A model generated the notes under the pieces. It had not been told where the DNA came from and did no database searches. It worked only from the letters and a program-made list of their open reading frames with translations. This document shows positions 21,034-30,960 of a stretch of 60,106 nt of DNA, in pieces. Both the position numbers and the translations under genes were made by a program. Each line of letters opens with the position of its first letter. The first letter of the stretch is position 1. Source of the DNA: Terramyces sp. JEL0728 (Eukaryota; Chytridiomycota; Chytridiomycetes; Rhizophydiales; Terramycetaceae); the NCBI GenBank assembly GCA_027603945.1, contig JADIIU010000082.1, positions 1-60,106 on the forward strand, read 5' to 3'.

Positions 21034-22064
21034 TCATCCCAGTTTGCGGGATAATAATTCATAAGTGAGAAAGATAACACCACTTGACGGTGCGCTTCTA
21101 GCAACAGTAATTCCAAACCCTCTAAAGAACCCCCTGACGCCTTGTTGATGGTAGATTGACTTTGCGACAGTGCAGAAACTTTCGTTGTTGTGTAGCCCAG
21201 ACTGGATCCTGCTTTTAATTACATCTGATGGATATAAAGCTTGTTAGTAAATAGATACCTGCATTGTAGCTCATGCCAGCCAGAGCCCCAGCACCCATCA
21301 GTTGCCAGGCAGACAGGTCATGTTTTTTAGTTCCTTTTGGCGACATCTGAATCATCTTTTTAACACTCATTTCATATACACCTTGATTAATACTCAAATA
21401 CCAAACCAAGCAGCACCGCCAGCGACTTCTCTTAGGACCGTGCCTGTATGTCCTCTGTATAATCCTGATACCCCTTCGTTCCTGATGATATGTCTAAAGA
21501 GAGAGAGTGCACCACGATGTCTTTTACCGCCAGCAGCTAGTTCAGGAAGGTAATCCTGCATTTGCAATCTACATTTCAGCAATTCGACTGGTGTAAGGAC
21601 GTAAGACACTACTGCTCCTGACAACCCACCTGCAAAGCACAGCTGGGTGGTTGAAAGTGGATCAGCTTCCTTTGTTCCAGTCCCAAATCTAATCAATTGC
21701 TGGATTTGGCTATAAGCCAAAAACAATACCGCATTCTCCGCCATCGACCCTACAAGCGGAGCTGAAATTCCCTGTCATTAGAGCCCTGGTACCGTATAGA
21801 ACCCAGCGAATCCTTCCGTTTTGATGATGCTTCGAATGCAAGTCCACAGACTTTGATTTGGTTGCGTTTGCAAATGCACTTTAATGGTATCGAATGGGTA
21901 TTCAACTAGCTTGCCAGTGAATCCAGAAATCTGCACAATTAGCTTTGCATTACCGATCCAAAAACCAAGTCTCCTAGTCGCGAATCCTGTTTGATTTTTA
22001 CTTCTGGGGCAACAGCAATGGCTGTCAGAGTAGTCGCTCTATCCTTCCTTTGTGATAGTTCCAT
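21034..22064 (-). CDS. ORT1: Mitochondrial ornithine carrier (Ort1-like), unit A
   Basis: Four introns (21931-21953, 21772-21792, 21382-21401, 21240-21258; 19-23 nt) give 315 aa with three tandem mitochondrial-carrier repeats. Signature motifs are YPFDTIKVHLQTQ, TPVELLKCRLQMQ and YPSDVIKSRIQSG (Px[DE]xx[KR]). GISAPLVGSMAENA, LTPVELLKC and GGAAWFGVYE follow the yeast Ort1/human ORC1 pattern, so ornithine/citrulline or related basic amino-acid exchange across the inner membrane is likely. Substrate choice is inferred from motif resemblance only. The intron at WFG|VYE is 20 nt here and 19 nt in unit B. The start is ATG 22062-22064. Confidence 0.87.
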
Positions 22065-22509
22065 ACACTGTTTGAGTAGTGTCCGGTAATTTTCGGTTGT
22101 AATTTAGGAACTCTTAGTGGTCTGCAATTTTTTTATAGTGATACAGAGTTGTGGCTGAGGGTGGAACAAAAGGGTGGAAAATGTAAACTGAACCTGTACA
22201 AGGTGCGAGCACGACAGCAGCTATCCATTGGTGCTAAATTGCAAATGCCCGCCAAGTAATTCATACCAGGTGCAGATCTGCTGGACATTTTTTTATCTTG
22301 CATTTTGGAGACCAAACAATCCACTGTCACAAGACATAAAACACAATAGCACTCACCCGTCTTGTTTGGCTAATCAAAGTGATCTTCTGTTCCGCTTTTT
22401 CATTTTTCAATTTTTTGTTTTTGATCTGCTCTTAATGTATGTTTACTCTTCTTCCTTCTTCAATTCCGCTCCTTTGTCCTTTATATCTTTTTCTTATTCT
22501 TAGCTTATC
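22065..22509. promoter_or_regulatory. Divergent upstream region between ornithine carrier and 3-KH gene, unit A
   Basis: A 445-bp stretch with no ORF of substance separates two divergent genes, unusually long for this window. The part before the 3-KH gene ATG (about 22375-22508) is strongly pyrimidine-rich on the plus strand (runs of CTTTTTC and TTCTTCC), as often seen in promoters or leaders. No tRNA or other RNA gene could be recognised. The same region is preserved in unit B with few changes. Confidence 0.45.
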
Positions 22510-23682
22510 ATGGAAGACAAAAAATCGCCAAAGAAACGACACCTGGAAGACGACGATGATCTGGATACGAGGAAGCGGCAAGCACAGGAAGAACTAAGCG
22601 ACAAGGGGACTCCGTACTATTCCTCAAAGGACGATTCTCACCACAAGGGCGAGAGCAAGCAAATCAAGATGCGAGCTCTTGTTTCCACCAGAGAAGCAGG
22701 AATCATTATCGGAAAGGGAGGTGGTCATGTTGCGGAGATTAAAGATTTAACTGGTGTAAAAGTGATGGTGACTCCTCAAGTTCAAGGAGTTTCTGACCGT
22801 ATTATGACTGTTCTTGGTCCCCAGAATAACCTCGGAAACGCAATGAACATGGTCGTTACCAGGCTAATCGAAAAAGCAGATTACAATGACCGCGACTCCA
22901 AGGAAAACCAGATTACACTAAGAATACTGGTTCCTAGTCAAAAAATGGGCAGCGTCATTGGGAAAGGAGGTGCTAAAATCAAAGAGCTACAATCGGTTAC
23001 TGGTGCCACAATATTTACACATAATGAGAATCTTGGGAATTCAAATGAAAGGATTCTGAACGTAATTGGTGATGCAAATCAAATGGTTGACGCCTGGGAG
23101 GAACTGTCGCATATTTTTGGCGACTATCATCTAAGGAGAGATGTAGAACAGTGTATATTATACGAACCGGGCAGATCCCAAACAAATTACAACAGTCCGC
23201 CGCCAACCTATCCAACTGCCCAACCATTGAACCAGGCTCAGCTGTTGCAAATGGCAGAGTTGTATGCAAATTATTATCCTCAACTCCAAATGATGGCTCA
23301 AATGCAGGGCTATCAGATTCCAGTTCCTTTTGTACAACCCCAACTTTCTTTTCCAGCTTATTCTTCGTCTTATTCTGCACCTTATTCCCCTTCTATTCCC
23401 CAAGCAAAGAGTCCAGACACGCCTCAGACTCAGGAAATGACTATTCCAGCTGATTTAGTCGGAGCGATTATTGGAAAGAATGGCTCTAAAATTAAGGAAA
23501 TCAGGAGCACTTCTGGTAGTCAGGTTATCTTGATTTAAAAATAGGTAAAGTTTGCAGATCCCGTAGAAGGTTCACCAACAAGGACGGTGTGGATCATTGG
23601 CTCTCCAGAAAATAATGCGAGAGCGATATATATGCTTCATGCTAGAGTGGAAGCAGAGAAAATACGATATGGTAAAAACTAA
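22510..23682 (+). CDS. Three-KH-domain RNA-binding protein (Hek2/Rnc1/PCBP type), unit A
   Basis: One intron (23524-23544, 21 nt) gives 383 aa. The N-terminus is charged and carries a nuclear-signal-like SPKKRHLEDDDD. It is followed by KH1 (IIIGKGGGHVAEIKDLTGV), KH2 (VIGKGGAKIKELQSVTGAT), a Pro/Gln/Tyr-rich linker and KH3 (IIGKNGSKIKEIRSTSGSQV, then KFADPVEGSPTRTVWIIG). All three GxxG loops are intact. This layout is that of hnRNP K/PCBP and the fungal Hek2, Rnc1 and Pbp2 proteins that bind C-rich RNA and control mRNA stability or localisation. Without splicing the ORF stops inside the intron and loses the second half of KH3. Confidence 0.9.
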
Positions 23683-23740
23683 ATAAACTCGCTTGATTGG
23701 TATATTTATATACAATATTTGGACCAAGCTGCCGTACCAA

Positions 23741-24757
23741 TTATTCTTTAGACCCCCTTCCACTTCTTAATCTACCGCTAGTAACAAATGACGGGAAATA
23801 ATAGCCTACCTAAAATCAATAATAGTTACCAAGTATTCGTAATGTTTTTGTACCCGATCAACACGAATACCTGATCTAGTCAAACTCTGGAGCATGTCTT
23901 CCACATCCTTGTCCAGCACTTCCAGTGATAAGTAAGCCCCTTCTTCAGACTTTTCGAGTATTTCTTGAAACAGAGGAATAGGTTCATCGTCATCGTAAAG
24001 AGTATGTGCTGAATCCGAATGTTTTGCCAATGAATTTACGATATATTCCAAGTTGTGTCTATCTCTTGCAAGTTCTTCAGGGTTATCTGACGTTGGCCCA
24101 TAAGATCTTTTCGGCAAGATTTGCTTGAGTTGCCGAGGCGATTGAGAGCCTCGGTAGGATATAGGAGAATTTGTGATTGTTTTGCCAGATAGCGGAGATT
24201 CTATTGGGGTATACGTTGGTTTCAAATCTACAGGATTCTCAAGGTCTACATTTACATTAATAGCCAACTTTCGCTTTTTTGGTTGAGGGCCAGAGCCAAG
24301 ATCCTTTGTCTTTCCTCTAGTAGTTCTGGAAGGCTTTTCTTGTTCGCAATCTGATTCTTCGGTGGAAACTGGCTCCTGTTTATTGGCATCAAGCTGTTTG
24401 AGACTTTGCCGTCTGGGCCGTTCTTGGATAGTTTGCTTTTCTTGTATATGTACAATATCCGGCTGTTGCTCGCAGATCATTTCAATAATTTTGGATTTGG
24501 AGTCAAAAATATGATCTAGTTTAATCAGCAAGCGTTTGTTTTGGTCATTTGGAAGTAGTTCTTCGATTGAATTTACTAGATCTTCATAGTCAAGTCTATA
24601 TTAACACCAGAGACCTCTTTTTTGAGTATTTCTTGAACAGGAGGACGATCATTGCATAGGTATCTTTGTCGGATCCAAGGACTCCTTCTACTGATTGAAG
24701 CCAGCTTTGGGTGATCTCTAAAACGGCAGCGCTCTCTTGCATGTTGGGTAAAGTCAT
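23741..24757 (-). CDS. Unassigned nuclear-type protein with PAH-like N-terminus, unit A
   Basis: Two introns (24596-24614, 19 nt; 23778-23809, 32 nt) give 321 aa. Residues about 5-85 form a helical region (DTYAMIVLLFKKYSKKRLDY, then EDLVNSIEELLPND) that resembles a Sin3-type paired amphipathic helix (PAH). The middle is charged with a KKRK basic cluster and Ser/Pro-rich stretches. A conserved-looking helical block follows (NPEELARDRHNLEYIVNSLA; VLDKDVEDMLQSLTRSGIRV), and the tail is RLRSGRG. I do not recognise the family; PAH similarity is an inference from hydrophobic spacing. It converges on the 3-KH gene, with 58 bp between stops. The 32-nt intron is the second longest in the window. Confidence 0.7.
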
Positions 24758-24953
24758 TCTGAGTCTTTATCATTGTCACACTACAGTCACGTGTTTGCGG
24801 ACTGAGTTACAGATCGAAATGCAGATTATACAACCTTACTGGCCCATCGATATTAATAGCCAATCTCTCTATTCACCTAAATATTCATTACATTTCTCAC
24901 GTTTTGGTGGCCACTTTTAAATGTTTCAGTAGTTTAAATTTTTCACATTTTCC

Positions 24954-25892
24954 ATGGCGAATGCATTTGAAATAGCAATTCAACAAGCTACAGAAAGCAT
25001 AAGGGTTGCAGAAGAGAGACTGGCAACTTTTATGAATAGCAATCCAAATGACTATAGCAGTGCTGGATTTTTAACACTCTCTGGCATGGTAACAAATGCA
25101 CAAATAACACTTCAAGTTCTCGCAGCACAGAGCAGAGGTATTGTGAAATGTTTAACAACAGAGCATAGAATTACTTTACACCAGTATTTGCAAATAATTC
25201 CTCCTCCCCCAAATTATGCAAGAGCTTTACCAGGACCTTCTTCAACTATACCAGAGGATGTCAGAAACCCGCAGCTTACAGAGTATTGGGAGCAGTTTGA
25301 AGAGGATGTCATGCGGTTTATACAGAATGACATTGAACCTAATACAGAATTAGTTATACCACCTGTATTTGAAAACATTCGCACAACTATCACATCGGAA
25401 ATTCCAATGCTTCAATCCTTTATATCAAGCAATCTCTTTGAAACAGTGACTCTCCATATGGATTGTAAAGTCATTACTTCAGAATATGGCAGGTCAGTCG
25501 GCGATACAGACAGTCATATTGAAAAGAATGTTATTGAAATGAATGGTGATGTAAATACTAAGGTTGTCCTGGTAAATGAATACAAAGGTAAATGGACCCT
25601 CAATCCCGAATGGTTTCAAGATGGAAGGATAGATATGTTTGTTGGCAAAGAGCTTCTCTTAGGAACAAACCACAATTTTATCAGAAATGCTGTTAACCAA
25701 ATTTACTACTATATGACTATAAACCATCTGCAGTATGGAACCTTAACCTCATTTGAACATACTTTCTTTTTAAAGCGGGTTAAAGTAGAGGATGCTTGCG
25801 ATGGTTTGGAAACACTAGTGATTTCGAAAGGCATTCCATACAATTCCACCAATCCGACTATATTACAATGCATTGCATATATAATAATTTAA
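24954..25892 (+). pseudogene. Crinkler-like kinase gene truncated by duplication junction, unit A
   Basis: The first 309 codons correspond to the 551-aa gene at 36944-38599, with a handful of substitutions near the start. At 25883 the reading frame runs into the start of unit B and stops after three junction codons (III then TAA at 25890-25892). The whole kinase domain is lost, leaving only the N-terminal non-kinase region. The promoter is within the duplicated unit and intact, so a truncated 312-aa product could still be made. Whether it has function (for example as a decoy) is unknown. Confidence 0.93.
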
Positions 25893-26824
25893 TCGGGATT
25901 GGATCAATTGCACAGCTCGATTATTTGAATCAGCTGTCCCAGTTATGTGTGCTTCGTACTCGCCCCCTTCTTTGTTGCCGGATAATATGGTCTAATTTAA
26001 TACTAATTTACTCTACTGCCTGACAAGTTATTTATCTCCTTGATGTGAGCACCATTTTTCCCAATTATCCTACCAATTAGCCTTTCTGGAATTGCTATTA
26101 TCTGAGTTGAAATTCGAGCAGGGTCGTCATTGTCTTTAATATCTTGCTTGAATACCAAAGGTAGTTTTTCGGAACTATTGCTGCCAGGATGATAAAAGAC
26201 TGATGGTTGATGATCTTTCCGCAAATGATAGTCGCCAATTGACTGCGCAAAATGGTACCAGACTGCGGATACCTGTTCAGCGCTGCCTCGGATTCCAATT
26301 ATGCGCTCTGTCGAAAAGGAAAGTAAATCTCTGTGTGGATATATCTGCGCTCCTGTGTTGGAGTGTAAATCTTTGGTATCGGACAAAGATATTCCTATCA
26401 CCTCATCAAATTTTTGTTGCGGGACTAGTAACTGAAACGTCCAAGCGCTTTCGTTTCCTCTGTCCATTAGCTTTCTGGCAATCATTGATATTGCAACTTC
26501 AATTTGATCCAGAGGTCCATACAGCGTCATTACCCTCTCACGCCTAGAGTTTGCTCTTGAAGTGAAATTCAGTTTGAACCTTGATTTTTCTTTAATGTGT
26601 TTGAGGAATTTAGATTTTGATCCAATTACACATCCAACTTCATGGGTATCCATTATCAACCGCATAAGGACAGGTCTCTTTGGATTGATATAGCTATTCC
26701 CCTTTCGTAATTTTTCAATTTCTGCTTCACTCGTAAAAAATAATCTTTTCCAATCCCACTTTGGCCTCAGCAGCATATTTTTTTTCTCAATAATTTTTTT
26801 TCGACTTGTGGAATGATTGTTCAA
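25863..26824 (-). CDS. KH-domain protein KH1, unit B (chimeric C-terminus)
   Basis: Same structure as the unit A copy: intron 25992-26011 (20 nt), four amino-acid differences in the 271-residue first exon. Because the unit begins inside its last codons, the end is replaced: after SRLNY the frame passes through the junction into sequence antisense to the kinase gene and stops, giving YICNAL-like residues instead of the nine original ones. Total 313 aa. The KH3 domain is retained, so the product may be functional. Polyadenylation signals of the original gene are lost. Confidence 0.82.
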
Positions 26825-29140
26825 GAGCTAATACCTCTCAATACTACTAAATTATTAGCCAACTATAAAAAGAATTCGTTTAATGCGAGTATCAAATCCA
26901 GCGGGGACGAATACCTGACAGCTACAGTTCAAAATTCCAATATATCACTATACTCAGTAATTAAAAATAATACTAGATGGAGACGTTGCAATGCGTATTC
27001 TCTTATTCAGTGCCGCCTTCAAACCCCGAATTCAGCTGCCCCTGTGTGTATTCGGATGGACTTATTTTTGGATGCTTCGACTCTAAAATTCATTCCTGGG
27101 ATATTTCAAACAATGCTATTAGCAGCAAAGCAGTACATTCAAAGTAATTGTAGATTGGAGAAAGTTTAAAAGAGATTATTCCGTTTGATGGATTGTTATG
27201 CTGTGTTTACGAAAACAAGGTTGATGTGCTAGAAAAGGACTTTACTCTTAGAAAATCCATTAACCAAACCGAAATCCTTGCATCCCATATGGGTAAATCC
27301 TTGTCCTTGGTTACTAAATCTGAGAATGGCGTCTCTTTGGTTGAAATTGATGTGAAATCTGGACTCGTCCTGAAGGAAAGACTGCTAACTAGCGAGATCC
27401 CAGAGCATGCTTTGGTTGATTCTAATATCGTGTATCTGACCTGTATTACTTGCCTAATTTAGACTCTGCTACTTTGAAAGTAATCAAGGAAGATGGAGAA
27501 ATAGAAATCCCATTAGAAAAAGCAAAATCATTTGCCACCACTCCCTTACAATCTGGTATTGCAATTATTTCTCAAATTGAAGCCAAGACTATCATTGCGC
27601 TGTGGGACATAAAGTATGGATCCAAGCAATTTGAAAAAGTAATTTTTGATGAGGCAAATCAAGATGTCCCGGATCTCAAAAGCACCAAAAGTTATTATTT
27701 ATGCACCGCTTCTTCAAAAGTCCATGGAGATGTATTTGCAATTGCCACTTCGTCAGTAGAAAAGAAGGCTAAATCATTCTCTGTTCAATTTTCCATCCTC
27801 CCATTCCATGTTTCACCCGTCTCTCTGTTGTCTTCCCTTGGTAAGCTTTCTGTTGTGGATCACAGCTACAATCCAGTTACCACCGAAGGATTGGTCCATT
27901 CTGTTATTCCAACCAGACCTCCTTTAAAAGAAGAAAAGAAAGTATACAAATCCTGGAAAGCGAACATACAGAAATGGGACCAGGCTGACTGCAAGTATTT
28001 GGATAAATTATTGTCAATCAACTCGGTAGCTGAATTTGAAAAACTATTTTTCGACTGGGTTGATGCCAAGCATGATCAACTACAAAAATGGAAGACAAAT
28101 GATGGAACGGTTATTGGAGCCAAGTTTAAGTACAGCTCAGATCCCAAAAAGTATGTCAGACACACAGCGTCGTTCCAACTCTCGCAGGTAACAAGTTTGG
28201 AGATCATAAAGAAATGTTTTGAACATCCAAAATCATTCTGGCCAAGGCTTGCTGTTGAGTTTATGCTTTGGAATGGCTTCGTGTATTCATATATGGTTCC
28301 TACTGGAATTTTCGATATGCTTTTTGAAAAAAGAGATTACGAACTGGTTGTTCTAGCGACTGAAAAGGCTATTGATTTGACAGAAAAGGATTATGTGTCC
28401 ATATTGAAACGGGTATTGAGAGATGACGGGAGTGCTGAAGAACTCAACATGCTTGACCAGTATGACTTTGGAAACGAAAAAACAAGACTGCAAGTTCCTC
28501 ATTATTGTGTAGAGCCGTCGCACGAACTGCCAGCTTCAAATTTGAACCACATAATCAAAAAGTTTATCCTGTTTTGCTTCTCAGCACCAAGATCTGATCA
28601 AACAATGGTTCAAGAACTAAAAGCATTGGAAACCAATCAAATTATGATGCTTTTTGACTGGATCAGACAGATTGTAAATCCTGTCTTTGATAAATTTCTG
28701 GTGAAAGACAGCTCAAAGTTTCCATTATATTGGCTCTGGAACGACTTGCCCCAAAACGAAGATTATAAGGAATCACTCAGCAAAGAATTTAATATCTGGT
28801 CAACAGTAATAGTTTATTAACCTAGGCTATTGATGCGTTTGGATTATTGCTGGATGCTCATCTTATAACTATCCGTCTGTCGCCAGAGCTTTTGCAAATT
28901 GTTAATGAACTAACCCCGCTAATCAGGCAAAACGTAGAAACATTGACTGCAATGGAACTCAGACTCAAAGGACCGTTATACGGCACCGTCAGCGAAGCCA
29001 GAATCGCAAAGGCAAAGGCAGCTGCTAAATCTGAAAAGAAAAAGAAGAGCAGGGAAGTTTATGGTACCAGATTCGATACAGCTGTCGAGCAAATGGAACT
29101 GGGAGTCGGCGAATATGCAGTTGAAGTTTTCTATGTCTAA
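26813..29140 (+). CDS. NOL11/UTP8-like t-UTP protein, unit B
   Basis: Intact second copy of the gene at 14821-17148, 748 aa, with introns at 26957-26976, 27133-27153, 27443-27462 and 28806-28825, each the same length as in unit A. About eight amino-acid differences are visible between copies (for example an Ile/Thr, Gly/Glu and Lys/Asn change), with no frameshift or stop. Both copies therefore look expressible. Domain content and family argument are as for unit A: degenerate WD40-like N-terminus and helical NOL11-type C-terminus. Confidence 0.72.
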
Positions 29141-29212
29141 TAAACAAACACCAGTCAATTTCTTGTTGAGGGCAAGTTCCTAAAAATTTTCTCAACAATC
29201 CAGAATCGCAGG

Positions 29213-30942
29213 ATGAATAATCAGAATATAAACCTTAATCTCCTGAATATTTACCAGCGACAGCAAATGGATTGGAGAGTAGGAGTAGGTGAAGCAACCA
29301 GAAATGAAATTGTCAATAAATTATTCAATGCTGCGTGCGAGGCATTACCCCCAGACCAGCGCACACAGGTTGAAAAAAACAAGCTGCAAGAATTAGCAAA
29401 AGGATACGAAAAGAATATCTTTGAAAAGTCTGGATCTCAAGTACGGATTATGTTAATCACAGGAGCAATATATATTGGAGGCTAGAACCAGATTACAATC
29501 AATCCAAAACCGAGGAAAGGGAGGTATATTGTTTGTGGTTAATCAAAGCTCCGATGAATAATAGGCCGCAGATGAATACCGTTGCACCGCAAGCTGCTTC
29601 TATGAACCCATCTTTCAACCCGCTTGCTACTATCCCAGGAGGAATGACACCACAGCAGGTCACCGCACTTTTAGCTAATTCGCAACGATTGCCACCTCAA
29701 CAAAGGGCCCAGATGGAGCTTTTTGCAAAAAATTACTATGCCCAACTACAAAAACAGCCATCGGCAGCAGCAACCTTAAACAAGGTTGGTATTCAAAACT
29801 TCAACAACCTGGCGGCAATGAGCAACATGCAACAAAATATAGCCTCCACTCCAAAACATTTAGAGCAACCCATCACACTCAATCTACCCGCTACCAGAAA
29901 ATTTGACCCCGAAATTGTGCAAAAGATTATTGAACTTCAATCGAGTAAAAGTAGATTGTTGCTGATGTAGAAATTACACTGAATGAACAAAATCTTCCTG
30001 CAAACGAAAAGGTTGCAATTTCAAAGCAAATGGGTACTATACAATCTGCATTTCAAAACATTGATGTTATGATATACGATCTATTTCTACTCAAAGATCT
30101 GCCTGGTGGGAAAGACAAGCTGGAGAAGGCAATCGGAATGGTATGCGGATATTTAATTAGAAAAAAATACTCCAAGAGCAATACCAAAGCTTGCCAAAGG
30201 GGATTTATTATGTAAAAGCCAATGTCACTGCTCAAATGATAAAGTTTTTGGAAGATTTTCAAAAGTTTATTGATGAGCAAAAGAGCAAAGAAAAGGAGGT
30301 GGAAGTAAAGAAATCACCAAAAAAGTCTGCGTCGAATGCTGCGGATACTGAGCTAAAAGAAAAGATGGACAGCAGCCTTGAGATGATTATCGAAAGAGAT
30401 TTTGCCACTAAACCCCTGGAAGTCAATATTAAATCAATCTATGGAAATGACAGCTTCAAATACCCTCAGCTCCACTATGCAAACTTTCCAAAGCCTGCAA
30501 AATCAGCAGTGAGATTTTCTGCCTTGGGTATACTCAATCTAACAAAGACGATGCCCAGTTTTTATTTGGTCCATGTCAAATATCCTCTACTCTGGAAGCA
30601 GTAGCAACTGACCCAAACATAAAATCGCTATTTAATAATGTTTTCGACACGCCAACGCTGGAGCAGGAACTCGAGACTTTGTCGCAAACCTTTGGCACTC
30701 AACATTCTGCAAAAACATTTGGCAAGCTTGTGAATGTAATTATTTCTAAATCCTCAACAATGATTTCGTTTACTATACCCGATATACTAGAGTATGGAAA
30801 GTATTCGAGGTCGAAATGTGTGAATATTGATGTTACTAGCGGCATCTCTACAGAAGCCGAAGCGGGAATCAAGAAATTAGTATTGGATGGAAAAGGAATA
30901 AGCCCGTGCATCGAATACTTGTTTCCGGATGTAAAAATATAA
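29213..30942 (+). CDS. MED15: Mediator subunit Med15, unit B
   Basis: Intact second copy (538 aa) with introns at 29441-29462, 29524-29548, 29945-29970, 30141-30160 and 30528-30547. The KIX domain is identical to unit A; differences are conservative and mainly in the linker (Thr/Ala changes) and one Glu/Lys change near NFP(E/K)PAKSAV. Substitutions also fall inside introns 1 and 2 without disturbing GT, AG or the TAAT branch-like motif. Two copies of a Mediator tail subunit could alter dosage; whether both are transcribed cannot be seen here. Confidence 0.88.
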
Positions 30943-30960
30943 ATTTATAATTGCAGTTTA

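Larger units (their letters stand above)
13891..25882. repeat. Segmental tandem duplication, unit A (11,992 bp)
   Basis: Direct, same-orientation duplicate of 25883-37872. The unit runs from the last codons of the KH1 gene to the middle of the kinase gene and carries seven complete gene bodies plus a kinase fragment. Copies are near-identical by eye with scattered substitutions (five in the first 145 bp, fewer elsewhere) and a few 1-9 bp indels, for example 9 bp shorter in unit B after the NOL11-like stop. The left edge is fixed because unit B starts with AATAATTTAATC preceded by sequence unrelated to what precedes 13891. Confidence 0.97.

Noticed and set aside
22065..22509. Possible tRNA or other RNA gene (GGTTCAGTTTAC on the minus strand)
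   Set aside because: No acceptor stem or A box could be folded around it.
25796..26023. Plus-strand ORF across the duplication junction
   Set aside because: It is formed by kinase sequence read out of frame and then antisense to the KH1 last exon; no protein-like conservation.
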